From: Bathymodiolus brooksi
Lineage: Eukaryota > Mollusca > Bivalvia > Mytilida > Modiolidae
Direction of reading: 5' to 3'
DNA length: 64,000 nucleotides
Assembly: GCA_963680875.1 (NCBI GenBank)
Contig: OY804585.1
Span: 24,033,686-24,097,685 of the forward strand
Shown here: piece by piece, positions 36,401 to 45,364 of the stretch
How positions within the stretch are numbered: the first letter of the stretch is position 1
Layout of the letters: the number at the start of each line of letters is the position of its first letter
Position numbers and translations under genes: made by a program
The notes under the pieces: model-generated
The model's input: the letters and a program-made list of their open reading frames with translations, nothing else
The model's database searches: none
Told to the model about the DNA's origin: nothing

Positions 36401-39400
36401 GTGGAGCAGCGTGGACTCAAATACAGATAAAGGGACTGTAATTGAAATGTCGTACCCATCAACTATAATTTCAAATATCTGTCCTCTTTATTATTTTTGT
36501 GAATTGTTTTATTTTTGTAATTATTGTTTTATAGGTTCTATGGATTGAGCAAAGGATATACACATTTTGAAAAAGACTTCGACGCCAAGACATTGATACG
36601 CCAATATTACGCACATACCGTGAACGCTGTAAGTTTCTTTCTTTCATTTACTTAGGGGCAAATTTAAGTTACTCTTTATTGAATATGTTCTGAAGTTAAA
36701 ATTCTCTTTCACAAGTATTAAAAACGTACCTATCTAATTTAGTGCGCGCGATGCGCATCTGGAATAATATTCATCCATCCGGAACGTGTACACGTGTTGA
36801 CATATATTTAATTATATCCCAATAACAAAAGAGAAAACAGATGAAGGCTCAGCTGAAAAATCTGTTTTTGGCAAATACTTCAATAATATTGATTAGAAAT
36901 TGTTAAGAGAACTTCAATAATATATTAATAATATGTGATGTACGACTTACACGATGTGTTTATTTTTTTAGATGGACATTAGATACAAGAATATCAAACA
37001 TCCGGTGTACGACATCAGAATTGTTGTTTCTGGATACTTAATTGATGACGTAAGTCTTCATATCTTTATTTGCTTAATTCACTAATGAACCTGTAAATAT
37101 AAATTAAAGCACAATACCATGCAAACAGAAATGAAGACAATTTTTACTAGATATCGTATGCATACTTTCTTGCCAAAAAAACTAAGACAAGGCCAACAGA
37201 GCACAAGAACCAATAAGATTAAGGAAAGAAACACAAACGTCTTTGTCTTAGCTACAAAATATATTCAGTTTTTTTTTGTAATTGCATAATTGTAACTTTA
37301 CGTTTATCACATCACCGTATGCAAATCACATTGTCTTTCCCATTTACAGAATCATATGATAGATATATGGAGCGATCCTTCCGAAGCTGAAGTAGAAGAT
37401 GTGATGCTTAGAGCAATAAGATGGAGAAAGACGATGATGTCCGAACTTCCACCTCATGACCATTTAATGATTTTCACTGGGTACGTCTTAAAGGTGTTGC
37501 AGTCTTGCAGCAATAATATAATATACGAAAGATGAATCTAGCTTTTCGTCAGTTACATCTGTGATTGTTCTGCTATTGTGTATGTCACAGAGCTGCTTTC
37601 CTGTAATCTAAGTGATCTTCAATATATGTTATGTGTGTCTATTGAAAACAACATGTCTCGACTGAACACATTCTATTTGTTTCAACATCCCATAGCAAAA
37701 ATGTAGATATCTAATATATGGTACATGACAAGTTTCTGGAATAACCTTTATCAAGTAGATCAAAGCCAAAGTTAATATGCGTAATGCGGTTTTGGTTTAT
37801 GAGAATGCAGAAAAGACATTCAGCTGTAATAGCCTATATGACCTAACTTGATTCCACTTACAACAATTAATTTATTTGCCATCTTAAGATAAAATTCATC
37901 TGTATTGTAATTCTGTGTTTATATCTTGTTATCTTGTTATCTTGTTGTATTGCTATCAGTGGCTTAGAATTGAACTTTATATCTTTTTGAAACTTAAATT
38001 CAGAATTATATTTATTTGAACTACCATTCTTAGATGCCATTCAATTTATAGAAGAATACAAAGGTCTTAGCTAGTTCTTTCTGATTTTAATCATGAAAAA
38101 TAATTGTGCAAATTGATATTTCTTGATATATTGACTATTTAATCATATTGTCCATATTTAAATTTACAGGCGTGATTTGTATACCAAGTTTTCCAACGAC
38201 TATTCTGTTACCGGTAAGTATATAATAAATATTTACTTTTAAATGTTATTTGCTAAAAAGGGAAATAACTCCCATAAAAAGTCATAGTAGTCTTTCAGTC
38301 GAAATTGTCGAAGTTAGTCAAGGATAAAAGAGTCATATCTGGAAAGGTTGCAACATAATATCTCTACAAGTTTGCGAGATGTAAAGCTCAAAGCGTTTAC
38401 GTTTTCACATTTAAAATTGTGTTTACTTTGGATTTTTACATTATCATATTCAATATTGTATTAGATCTGTCCTCTCTTAGATGATATTTATTATCAAACC
38501 AAAACAGCTATGATTCAAAGATTCACTCCAGACATTATGTAGATGCCAGATAAGATTTTACTAACCATACTGACTTGCATTACCGGTTAAAATAAAAGCA
38601 GAAGACATCAAAGATGTGATCATATAGCATTATTTCATGAATTATTGAATTTATATCATTGTCAATTTTGAATTTCAAGCGAATGTACTGTTGTGCTTGT
38701 ATTGTTTTTATTCAATAATTATTGTCAGCTTTATATTACTAATTGCAGGTTTCGCCAGTTTAGATTCAGTCTGTAGACAAGATAGTGTGTCCATAATAGA
38801 GGACAAAGGGGGTTTTGATTGTATCATAACAGCTACACATGAGCTTGGACACAGGTTAGTTCAGACACAGCACACATTACATATTCAGTCTACAAATTTA
38901 ATGACCTTAAATAAAGTACTTTTTGAGATTTTGTGTTCCACGGTAGATTTCCTTGCAAGGAATTATTTTCAAAAGAATGTTGTATCTGTTATCTAGTGCT
39001 GTCAGGGTCTATGTCTTGTGTGTTATTTCGTAAGCGTATAATATTTTGCCATACTTGAAGTGATATTTGTGTTCATGACATTATTTCACTGTCGTCCTCT
39101 TTCCAATATTCACTGAGTACAATTAAGTCTGATCTCTTTAATGACATACGTTACTGTGAGTGTACAAAATGATAGTTATTACAGAAACCCAACGCGGAGC
39201 ACTAAATTATATATCTACGTTATATTGTTATCATTATATGCAGCATAAATGTTTTTCTTATGTTTTTTTATTTATTTTTTTTATATTTTTTTGTGTTGTT
39301 TATGTTGTGTGTGTGTGTGTTAATTATTAATTTGAAAATCTTTATCTTCTTCAGTTTAGGAGCTAGACATGACGGAGATAGAAACATATGTACACCACAT

Positions 39401-42400
39401 GATAAATATATAATGACATCCATTGGTGGAGATGTTACCTTACATACAAGACTTAACCCTTTCAGATTCTCAGAATGTTCTAAGAGCTACTTCTTGGACC
39501 GATTGCAGACCTTGTAAGTAAACCTTTAAAGACAAATTAATTCGATTATTATCAAAGAAACTGTATAAAATTTATATTTTGGATAATCTTTCTTGCCTAC
39601 AAATTGAATCTAAACATGACAACTTTCAAGAAAATAGTGGAGCGGGAACTATCAGCCCTACCGGAGCACATGTTTTATTGGAGTTTGTGTTGCTATACCA
39701 ATAGTTTTCTGTGTAGTGTTTTGTAGATCGTCGTTTTTATGTTTGTCTAATTCTTTCGGACGTTGAATTATCTGTCACTCTTCTTTATTTTCTGACAAAT
39801 AATATCAATTTAAGAATGTATTTTATATTTTGATAAATCTTTTGAATGTGGTGTTCCATTAACATAATTTGTATACAGCATCTTTGAAAACATGGTCTAC
39901 TGTACTTTTGTTCCATTAACATAATTTGTATCCAGCATCTCTGAAAACACGGGCTACTCTACTTTTTTTCAACATGTTTTATTGTTTGCGCTATCAATTA
40001 AATTTTTTAATTTTTTAATTTTTTCACATTAAGGAGTAACCAAGGATACAACTGTTTATCAATACGGAAGTCCTATTATGATCCACGGGAGTTCGCCAAA
40101 TTAACCAGTGTTTCTACTGGACAAGTGTATAATGCCAATACACAATGCCAGATGAAGCTTGGAGAAAAATCATACTATGGATGGGTAAATATTTTCTTTT
40201 TATGTGTATATACTCTAAAATGTTTGACCATAATGAATATTTAATTAAATGAAAACCATAAATGACCACACTGTCGGAACAGCTCCAAAATCTAATCGAT
40301 GAGAAGAGAGAAATTAACGCATGTTAATGTTTGAAACTAGCATACTTATGCACAATCGAACAGTGTACTTTATGGAACAGTTACGATTCACCAATGCAGA
40401 CAGCGACTACGATTGAGGTTCTAGTGGACAAAGGGAACTAGGCTCCCAGGCTTAATACCAAATTAGTTAAACGAGACAATTGAAGTAATAACTGGGTTTT
40501 TTTTCTAATTATTATATTTGTAAAACAAATACAAAGCAAAGAAATATCACATTGTCTGAACAGTTCCAAAATCTAATCGGAATATCCTTGAATCAGAGGT
40601 CAAATCGACACCACTAACACAAATATACATGGTGCACACTTTACTGTCCTGGTACAGACACTTTAATCAACAGTGGCGGGATAACAACTAGTGCCACAAC
40701 ACGAAATAAAGAATTCGACCAGTATTTGTCACCATATTAATATGTATTGACAGTATCTGTAGATCCACGAATTTGCGTAGATCCACGTTGCAGTTCAATA
40801 AATTGATTACTATTACAGAAGTTGTATACTGGTTGTTTTTGTATGCGGACTGTCATTATTACAGCACATAAAGTAATAATGTTTAGAATAATACTAATAA
40901 TAATAATAATAACCTTGAAATTCAATGTTTTAGGGTGGAAATCTTGGATCCTTTAAAGATATATGTACTCATATGGCGTGTAAAAGTAACAAAACGGCTA
41001 CTAGTTACAATTTATACAATGCCGCGAGAGGGACGTCATGTGGAAATAAAAAGGTACAACTAATTATATATTAAAACAAACATGCATCTTCCTACAATAA
41101 CCACTTACTATACGTATGTTGTCGCTACTGTGAAGTACATATATGTAATTCCAAATAAAGGAAAGACCAACATAAATGAAGGTTTATAAGTAAACATAAA
41201 AATATACATGCCTAAGTTAGTGTACAAGATGGGTTTCTGGAGTATCTTTCATCATATGTACTCTCACAGTCAAACGATTGGAAGCCAAATAATTTATAAG
41301 GACGCAAGAAATCAGATAGTCCTGACTTCGGTTTAGCTGTAGATTGGACATTTCCCCTTTTTTTTCTTACTCTTCAAAGTTTAGAATTTAAATTTGGTTT
41401 TCAAGTTTTTAAAATGCTTGGCGTCAGCAGACAGAAACAGTTCAGATAGAGAAATATACATTGATATTGGTATCTTATAGCGAGCGATTGATTGTTGTTT
41501 AACTCCAACTCAGCAATTTTCACTATATCATGGCGAGAACAAGTTAATTTTCCATGAGATGATGATGAGGTCCGCTTTGTACTAGACCAACACGCTTAGT
41601 TGAAGATTTATAGTGATAGCTTAGTGAAACAACAGTCCGCGGATAGACACATCGCCCCACTCGGAGACATAATCTTGATTCCTAGGCAACCAATCTAACG
41701 CTGCGTACTTAGCGGAGAAGCAACATATACCAATTTCAAAGTCTTTGGTTTTATCCGATCCAGTCTCGAGCTCACGATCTACCGCACTCGAGGCGAGCAC
41801 GCTAACCATTACACCACCGATGCGGTTAGTATCTTATATTATAACGACAAAACTTAAATGTGTAAAAATTAAACAAAGCCGTTGAAAAATGTGAATCTAA
41901 TAAAACACACTATTATAATTTTTTAAAATGTAGATTTATTGCTATTTGTTACAGTGGTGTATCGATGGTGAATGTGTTTACGATCAAGTCGCCCCTTCTA
42001 AAGAAGGTAAGAAAACATTTGTATCTGTTATTTCATCTGTTATCATGAGGGTAGACCTGTTTGCTATATTCTATTTTTGTTTCTTGTAATGTGATTTGGT
42101 CTCTATTAGATTGGGGAGTAAATACTGCCTCTCGTATCTGTTTTAATTCAAATTGTATGCAGTTTGTTTTTTTGGAAATGACTTCAAATTGATCAAACAG
42201 ATATAGATATTGAGCTTATATATGATAAACTTTTAATACAACAAACTCATCAACCAAGTCATGATTGCGAACCCAAAATCTTCAATTGTACCACTAGGAA
42301 CTCTTTGTTCAGCAACTTTCTTCTTACCAGCAACTCTCTCGCTCAATAAAATAATGATGGGAAACACAAGCTCTGTTATATCGTATAAACTGAGTGATAT

Positions 42401-43837
42401 ATACTCCATATGCAGGTGCTGCTGGAAAATTGCTACATATAAATGTAAAATTCACAATGGGAAAATTGATATTGAAATAGGGTTACGGTTATGGTGTTTA
42501 ACCCCGTTTTCAGCAATATTTCATTTATATCATGTCGGTCAGTTTTATTGGTGGAGGCAACCAGAGTATCCTGAGAAAACTACAACCTGTCGCATATCAC
42601 TGACGATATTAAAATAAAGCAGTCTTTAACACGCCATAGGTATATCTTGAAGTTGGACAAATATGTCAACTTGTCCTCTTAATACCGTTCTTGACCTTTA
42701 AAAATGTTCTTTTATACTTCGATTTATATTTCATCAAGTGAATTGCTTTCTTTTTCAGAAAAATGTGTCCATGGGGATTCGTTGAGGTCTTTCGCTGCAT
42801 ATTATTCTTGTGCACATTTAGTTGCTTCTGATCCGTCAAAGTGTGTGGACAGTTACTATCGTCAATTTTGTTGTGAATCCTGTAAACAATACGGATTGAA
42901 AACATTCAGTCTCTCGGGATTTAATCCTGGTAGATCGAAAGCAAAGATTATGTCCATTCCTGTCACACAACACATGCAACGTGTTCTACCGAATACATTC
43001 TCTGCTCGTAGAATGCCTACAGGACTGCAAGCTACGGGTTTTTCGAGGCATGCTCCAACTCGAGGAATGCACCCGGTGTTTTCCGCTTCTCAAGTAAATA
43101 ATAACTTTAATCAAGCCAGTAGAATATCTAGAAATCCAGCAAATGCTCATAATGAGCTTAGAGTCTTTGCAATGCCAAATGCACGTGGTTCTCATTCACA
43201 TGGGCCATTTAACACTCAACAACCAACCAGATTTCATCATGGGCATCATAACCAACATCAGACCCCAATGCATGGAATACCGCATTCAGGTGTACGAACA
43301 GACGTTACAAATAATGGCGGTAATTCTATTACTCTACCTGATCATCAACGACTCAACTCATTACTGTCACCAACTATGTCAGCAAATACCCTGGATCTGA
43401 CATCATTTAGGAACTTGATCTTGCGCACCTTACAATTGCTTGCACGGACAAATAATTATGACTATAGTGTTACGCCGAACAATTACAACTCGTATGACCA
43501 ATCATCAAATGACCAATATGGAACAAACAGACAATTCTACAATATGCGGGACATACCACGGACAATGGTAGAACAGCAACCACAAAACCTAAGTTCAACT
43601 CCTGCACCAACAAATAGTTCTATCGCATTGACATTATTACAATCAAGACTGGATGGTGCACTTCACGACTTAAATATGAGCATTCCTGCACATAGTAGTA
43701 AAAATCGAAATATACTTTCAGAACAGTTGTCAAAATTTACTGAAATGCTACAGAAGCCGAAGCAAGCGAAGTTGGGTGTTTTCGAAAATTCTTTTTTGGG
43801 TAATGATATACCCGTTATTGCCAGTGGGTTAAAATAG
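27402..43837 (+). CDS. Secreted ADAMTS/MIG-17-like zinc metalloprotease, 15 exons
   Basis: Joined exons give 2784 nt, 927 codons plus stop, with all frames agreeing across 14 GT-AG introns. Residues 1-18 look like a signal peptide ([17 protein letters not shown]). Residues 19 to about 241 are propeptide-like. The catalytic domain runs from about 242 ([15 protein letters not shown]) to 461, with zinc motif HELGHSLGARHD at 403-414 and the Met-turn IMTS (M428). Residues 462-568 form the ADAMTS cysteine-rich/disintegrin-like module ([10 protein letters not shown], then GECV). Residues 571-610 form a PLAC-like module ending CCESC. The tail 615-927 is rich in N, Q, H, P and S. There is no thrombospondin repeat, so the order matches nematode MIG-17 better than classical ADAMTS. 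The expected role is extracellular-matrix proteolysis, from family knowledge. The tail is unlike any family member I know. Confidence 0.9.
27480..27640. repeat. T-rich low-complexity tract in intron 1
   Basis: Dominated by 'ttattatttttatt' words immediately after exon 1. No other structure seen. Confidence 0.7.
27950..28285 (+). repeat. Family 2 copies in intron 1
   Basis: A short inverted fragment (about 27970-28060, 'aaaaggacaagaaaacaaac') is followed by a fuller plus-strand copy starting 'acgacgggtgccactattgg' and ending near 'ttggtatctttaaactcttc'. The 128-codon frame at 28129-28515 is within the repeat. Confidence 0.6.
28480..28660 (-). repeat. Family 1 copy in intron 1
   Basis: Plus strand reads 'caccctcagacataggtaat', 'gacttttaaattaattacat' and 'gttgaaggttattctagaaa', the reverse of family 1. 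Confidence 0.6.
29225..29410 (+). repeat. Family 1 copy in intron 1
   Basis: 'aatatctaatttcatgagca', 'ataaccttcatcagatacgt', then 'aaaatcggctaaggtcgcc' and 'tacctgagggaggataatct'. Confidence 0.6.
29785..29880 (+). repeat. Family 1 fragment in intron 1
   Basis: 'gaaagccaaataatttaaaa' and 'ggcctaaacaggatagccaa' match the family 1 middle. Confidence 0.55.
30000..30160 (-). repeat. Family 2 copy in intron 1
   Basis: 'acaatcgtgagacactggca', 'cacaagacacaggacaaaga', A-rich, then 'ccggggtgaaggcaggtgct' and 'cgcgaagctaagca'. Confidence 0.6.
30335..30760 (+). repeat. Longest family 1 copy, intron 1
   Basis: Covers 'ataaccttcatcgggtactc', 'gaaagccaaataatttaaag', 'ggtcacc' blocks, 'aataaaccatgtcagtgccg', and continues to 'actggctactgggcggatac' and 'ggggactaatagtccatcag'. 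The last part is a distinctive extension that I associate with mussel repeats. Confidence 0.65.
30492..30603 (+). repeat. 38-bp tandem triplication inside family 1
   Basis: 'gctaaggtcacct' begins at 30492, 30530 and about 30568, each followed by 'gtctga' or 'actgag' and 'gaaccttag'. Other family 1 copies have the block once. Confidence 0.8.
30869..31113 (+). CDS. Metalloprotease exon 2 (propeptide)
   Basis: Acceptor tttttcag, donor cag|gtaact. It encodes residues 23-104, including [14 protein letters not shown] and [13 protein letters not shown], typical of the variable M12B propeptide. Confidence 0.85.
31155..31375 (-). repeat. Family 2 copy in intron 2
   Basis: 'agtttgaagataccaaaggg', 'aaaaggacacactatgatct', 'acccgggatgaagtctggtg' and 'taagcagttcctgctctact' are family 2 in reverse. 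The overlapping minus ORF at 30882-31244 is a shadow of exon 2 and this repeat. Confidence 0.65.
31530..31975 (+). repeat. Two adjacent family 2 copies in intron 2
   Basis: Copies start at 'atgacgggtgccacaagtga' (about 31540) and 'atgacggctgccacacgtag' (about 31763). Both have the cctgagttca block and end near 'ttggaatctttaaac' or 'ttgatatcttcaaac'. The spacing of about 223 bp makes them a direct dimer. Confidence 0.65.
32490..32680. repeat. T/G low-complexity tract in intron 2
   Basis: 'ttttgtttttgtttt' words throughout. The two hydrophobic ORFs reported over it are composition artefacts. Confidence 0.7.
33070..33255 (+). repeat. Family 2 copy in intron 2
   Basis: 'aaacaggaacttcttaccca', 'cgcgaacacctggc' and the T/G-rich body ending 'gaattgtccattcttaattt', just 58 bp before exon 3. 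Confidence 0.55.
33313..33402 (+). CDS. Metalloprotease exon 3 (propeptide)
   Basis: Residues 105-134 ([20 protein letters not shown] and onward) in 30 whole codons, with acceptor cactttag and donor gtaagt. The YQC, ACEG and LEFGIC pieces resemble the end of a propeptide. Confidence 0.8.
33985..34150 (-). repeat. Family 1 copy in intron 3
   Basis: 'cttccttgctcccaatgact'-like middle, 'ttgactgtaagcatacttga', 'tgagagtattccagaaacac' and 'gtgcacactaaatttgatat' in reverse family order. Confidence 0.55.
34220..34364 (+). CDS. Metalloprotease exon 4 (propeptide)
   Basis: Acceptor taattgcag, donor ggag|gtaagg. Encodes residues 135-182 ([16 protein letters not shown] and onward). A single cysteine in GKTCITGG could serve as the cysteine switch, which is inference. 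Confidence 0.82.
34420..34580 (+). repeat. Family 3 related copy in intron 4
   Basis: 'tcacctcaactcactgaaca', 'gaccacgacatatgacgttg', 'aaatccaggtcctggcttgg' and 'aaagtgtggcgggttttaac' parallel the copies at 7500-7660 and 25600-25720. Confidence 0.55.
34797..35095 (+). repeat. Family 2 copy split by a type A SINE fragment, intron 4
   Basis: Family 2 sequence ('actgcttatccttcgttggc' and onward) runs to 'gtgttgctcat' and resumes at about 35012 ('tgctttgtttgtcctcattc'). The intervening 34871-35008 is minus-strand SINE type A ('tttatcacatagtgttgtat', then 'ccaactaccatacgatcacg'). This is a nested insertion. Confidence 0.65.
35245..35467 (+). CDS. Metalloprotease exon 5 (propeptide end, catalytic start)
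   Basis: Acceptor ttttctag, donor aaag|gtaaaa. It encodes residues 183-256. The basic FRHRPSG stretch may be near the activation site. It ends with [15 protein letters not shown], the usual first strand of M12B proteases. Confidence 0.87.
35541..36040 (-). repeat. Family 3 copy interrupted by a MITE, intron 5
   Basis: Plus strand shows 'acctagtttaaccccgacac', 'aaccaagccaagagagtgaa' before the insertion, then 'tatatgtgtgttagtggtat' and 'ttgcttctgtttttacaatt' after it. These are consecutive in uninterrupted family 3 copies read in reverse. Confidence 0.75.
35603..35970. mobile_element. 368-bp MITE inside family 3
   Basis: Terminal inverted repeats: 'gggttgcgttcagcatcgta' at the left and 'tacgatattgaacgcaaccc' at the right, extending inward through 'gctgctaggt'/'acctagcagc'. 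Subterminal 'gctacgtag' and 'gctagc' words recur. No coding capacity. Superfamily not assigned; the target duplication is too short to define by eye. Confidence 0.85.
36036..36232 (+). repeat. ~30-bp tandem repeat, about seven copies, intron 5
   Basis: Unit 'aatgttctgacggtttggta' plus a T-run and 'aa'. The first unit continues directly from the family 3 copy at its left, where other copies read (in reverse) a single 'ggaactgttccgacagtgtg'. Unit length varies only with the T-run. Confidence 0.9.
36233..36534. other. Rest of intron 5
   Basis: No recognisable repeat or exon. Ends in a T-rich polypyrimidine stretch before exon 6. Confidence 0.4.
36535..36628 (+). CDS. Metalloprotease exon 6 (catalytic domain)
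   Basis: Residues 257-288 ([16 protein letters not shown] and onward), acceptor ttttatag, donor gct|gtaagt. Confidence 0.87.
36972..37049 (+). CDS. Metalloprotease exon 7 (catalytic domain)
   Basis: 26 whole codons, residues 289-314 ([18 protein letters not shown] and onward), acceptor tttttttag, donor gac|gtaagt. Matches the 'D..Y..L..P...I.LV' strand region of reprolysins. Confidence 0.88.
37350..37480 (+). CDS. Metalloprotease exon 8 (catalytic domain)
   Basis: Residues 315-357, acceptor catttacag, donor actgg|gtacgt. It ends HDHLMIFTG, equivalent to the 'HD.A.L.TG' strand before the zinc site in ADAM/ADAMTS enzymes. Confidence 0.9.
37695..37870 (+). repeat. Family 1 copy in intron 8
   Basis: 'tagatatctaatatatggta', 'tttctggaataacctttatc' and 'aagtagatcaaagccaaag', with a degraded distal part. 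Confidence 0.55.
38170..38213 (+). CDS. Metalloprotease exon 9 (catalytic domain)
   Basis: A 44-nt exon, residues 358-372 ([14 protein letters not shown]), acceptor aatttacag, donor accg|gtaagt. It completes the TGRDLY motif that crosses the previous splice. Confidence 0.88.
38749..38854 (+). CDS. Metalloprotease exon 10 (zinc-binding helix)
   Basis: Residues 373-407, acceptor aattgcag, donor acag|gttagt. Contains GFASLDSVC and ends THELGH, so the zinc motif is split by the next intron after the second histidine. Confidence 0.93.
39355..39513 (+). CDS. Metalloprotease exon 11 (third zinc ligand, Met-turn)
   Basis: Residues 408-460, acceptor tcttcag, donor ctt|gtaagt. Begins SLGARHD (third histidine H413), then IMTS Met-turn, then RFSECS, matching the family's 'FS.CS'. 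Confidence 0.93.
39638..39790 (+). repeat. Family 2 copy in intron 11
   Basis: 'tggagcgggaactatcagcc', 'ctaccggagcacatg' and the 'gttttgtagatcgtcg' motif shared with the copies at 13300 and 28062. Confidence 0.55.
40034..40184 (+). CDS. Metalloprotease exon 12 (start of cysteine-rich module)
   Basis: Residues 461-511, acceptor cacattaag, donor atgg|gtaaat. It contains the C(L) and QC of the ADAMTS post-catalytic module ([11 protein letters not shown]), equivalent to 'G..Y....QC'. Confidence 0.9.
40265..40700 (+). repeat. Two family 3 copies in intron 12
   Basis: The first (about 40265-40310) is a short 'gaccacactgtcggaacagc' fragment. The second (40545-40700) has 'ttgtctgaacagttccaaaa', 'gaggtcaaatcgacaccact', 'cacaaatatacatgg' and 'caacagtggcgggataacaa'. 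Confidence 0.6.
40934..41053 (+). CDS. Metalloprotease exon 13 (ADAMTS cysteine-rich module)
   Basis: 40 whole codons, residues 512-551, acceptor tgttttag, donor aag|gtacaa. Has ICTHMACKS and RGTSCGNKK, equivalent to the 'C..MWC' and 'DGT.CG..K' signatures. Confidence 0.9.
41200..41310 (+). repeat. Family 1 fragment in intron 13
   Basis: 'gtttctggagtatctttcat', 'atgtactctcacagtcaaac' and 'ggaagccaaataatttataa'. Confidence 0.55.
41490..41828 (-). mobile_element. tRNA-derived SINE (type B) in intron 13
   Basis: Read on the minus strand the head is 'ccgcatcggtggtgtaatgg' then 'ttagcgtgctcgcctcgag', with a clear A-box ('tggtgtaatggttagcg') and a weak B-box. The plus-strand left end is the tail 'gattgattgttgtttaactc'. 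Relatives are at 46980, 61060 and 61335. Confidence 0.8.
41955..42006 (+). CDS. Metalloprotease exon 14 (end of cysteine-rich module)
   Basis: 52 nt, residues 552-568 ([11 protein letters not shown] and onward), acceptor tgttacag, donor gaag|gtaaga. It completes the 'KWC..G.C' motif. Confidence 0.88.
42490..42600 (-). mobile_element. Type A SINE 3' fragment in intron 14
   Basis: 'ttatggtgtttaaccccgtt', 'cagcaatatttcatttatat', 'ggtcagttttattggtggag' and 'gtatcctgagaaaacta' are the tail and body of type A, read in reverse. It lacks the tRNA-like head. Confidence 0.7.
42759..43837 (+). CDS. Metalloprotease exon 15 (PLAC-like module, long tail, stop)
   Basis: Acceptor ctttttcag, stop TAG at 43835-43837. 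Residues 571-610 hold six cysteines ending FCCESC, like a PLAC (or distantly ShK-like) module. The remaining 313 residues are low complexity: HH/HQ stretches around 677-690 and N/Y/Q-rich stretches around 785-815. An ORF start at 42704 lies inside the intron and is not used. Confidence 0.9.
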
Positions 43838-44110
43838 AAGTCCAATAATAACATATCTTATAGAAGCCGAAGACAATCGACATCATCCATGTCGAGGCAA
43901 CCAATCCAGTAATTAGCCTCGACATGGAAGAACCAACATCAGCAGGGAACTAAAAACAGTTCAAAAAGAAATACAATTGCATTATGGGTAAACGTCCATG
44001 ACAATGTTTTAACGAGTTGAAGCGTAATTTGCGAGCACAATGCAATTTTCGATAACGGAATTTTAATATTGCTTAGTCTAAATGGACAGAAATAAAACAT
44101 ATCACAATAG
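43838..44110 (+). other. Predicted 3' UTR and polyadenylation signal
   Basis: The first AATAAA after the stop is at 44091-44096, giving a UTR of about 270 nt. Near 43877-43929 'cgacatccatgtcgaggc' and 'gcctcgacatgg' could pair as a hairpin. Confidence 0.55.
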
Positions 44111-44153
44111 CTACTTACTTGAATTTAGTCACATCATATCGTATAATTCAAAT

Positions 44154-44862
44154 GATGTCACCACCGGGTGTTATCTACATGTTGCCACCGGGTGTAACCG
44201 AAAGATGTCGCCGCCGGTCCTACTACCTAAAGATGTCACCACCGAGCGTTACCTAAAGATGTCATCACCGAGTATTACCTAGAACAGTTGCTATTGGGCG
44301 TTACTTATATATCGCCACCGGATGTTACCTAGATTTCACCACCGCTTGTAAACGAAAGATGTCGCCACAGGGTGTAACCGAAAGATGTCACCACCGCTTG
44401 TAAACGAAAGATGTCGCCACAGGGTGTAACCGAAAGATGTCGCCAGCGGGTGTTACCTAAGCATATCACCACTGAGTGTTACACAAAGATGTCGCCACTG
44501 GGTGTTGCTGAAAGATGTCGCCACTGAGAGTTACGTAAAGATGTCACTTCAAGATGTCGCCAGCGTATGTTACCTAAAGATGCCACCACCATGTGTGATC
44601 TAAAGATGCCGTCGCCGGGTGTTACTTCAAGATGCTAATATTGGGTGTTACCTAATGATGGCACTATCGGGTGTTACCTAAAGGTGTCGCCACTGTGTGT
44701 GACCTAAAGATGTCACCAGTAGACGTCACCTAAAGATTTCACCAGTGGGTGTTACCTAAAGATGTCGCCTCCGGTGCTACTTCAAGATACCACTAGTGGA
44801 TGTTACCAGGCTAATGATGTCGCAACCGGGTGTTACCAAAAGATGTCACCAATGGATGTAAC
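44154..44862 (+). repeat. Degenerate ~26-bp tandem array downstream of the gene
   Basis: The unit approximates 'aaagatgtcgccaccgggtg' plus 'ttacct', with many substitutions over roughly 27 units. A 54-bp dimer near 44335-44445 is nearly identical ('cgaaagatgtcgccacaggg' and 'tgtaaccgaaagatgtc'). GC content is higher than the surroundings. Confidence 0.85.
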
Positions 44863-45099
44863 CTTGTGTGTGAAGTTGTTGTGCTTGTGTTCTCTGTTGT
44901 GTATTGTAGTAATTAGATTTTGATAGTAAGAATTCCAATGTGTCAAGTTCATCTATGAAATAGAAGGACAGTGAGATAATAGTCTCTAATAACAAAATTC
45001 AAGATCAACCACCCTCCCCACCTCTTATAAAACTGTCATGGTTGGTCGAGCATCACCGACGAATTAAAAGAAATGTGAATTCAACTCATTTTTCTTCAC
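44863..45099. other. Short unique stretch
   Basis: Nothing recognised. Confidence 0.35.
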
Positions 45100-45102
45100 T
45101 AA

Positions 45103-45364
45103 GGGACGGACCATTTAACTTGAAGGGAGGGGTTATGGTTTTTTTTTCTAAAAAAAATATTCTGATTCCCAATGTTGCTGAAAAAAATATTCTGATTTTG
45201 GTGGAGGAAAGAAAAAATAATCTGATTCAGAGTTTTTGTCATATAACCTAATGTTAAATTCTGACAAAAAAAAATATTTTAACTCTCGTGTTGTCCGAAA
45301 AAAAAAATCTGAACGAAACAAAAAACCATAATCCCCGCCCCCTGCAAGTTAAATGGTCGGTCCC
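45103..45364. mobile_element. MITE with TAA target duplication (copy 2)
   Basis: Same element as 9975-10256. It has 'gggacggaccatttaact' and 'gttaaatggtcggtccc' ends, TAA at 45100-45102 and 45365-45367, and shared internal blocks ('aaaatattctgattcccaat', 'ctgattcagagtttttgtca'). The two copies are close in sequence, suggesting recent activity. Confidence 0.88.

Noticed and set aside
42704..42758. Start of the long last-exon ORF as an independent gene start
   Set aside because: The ATG at 42704 is intronic. A strong acceptor at 42757-42758 and the reading-frame match to exon 14 define the exon start.
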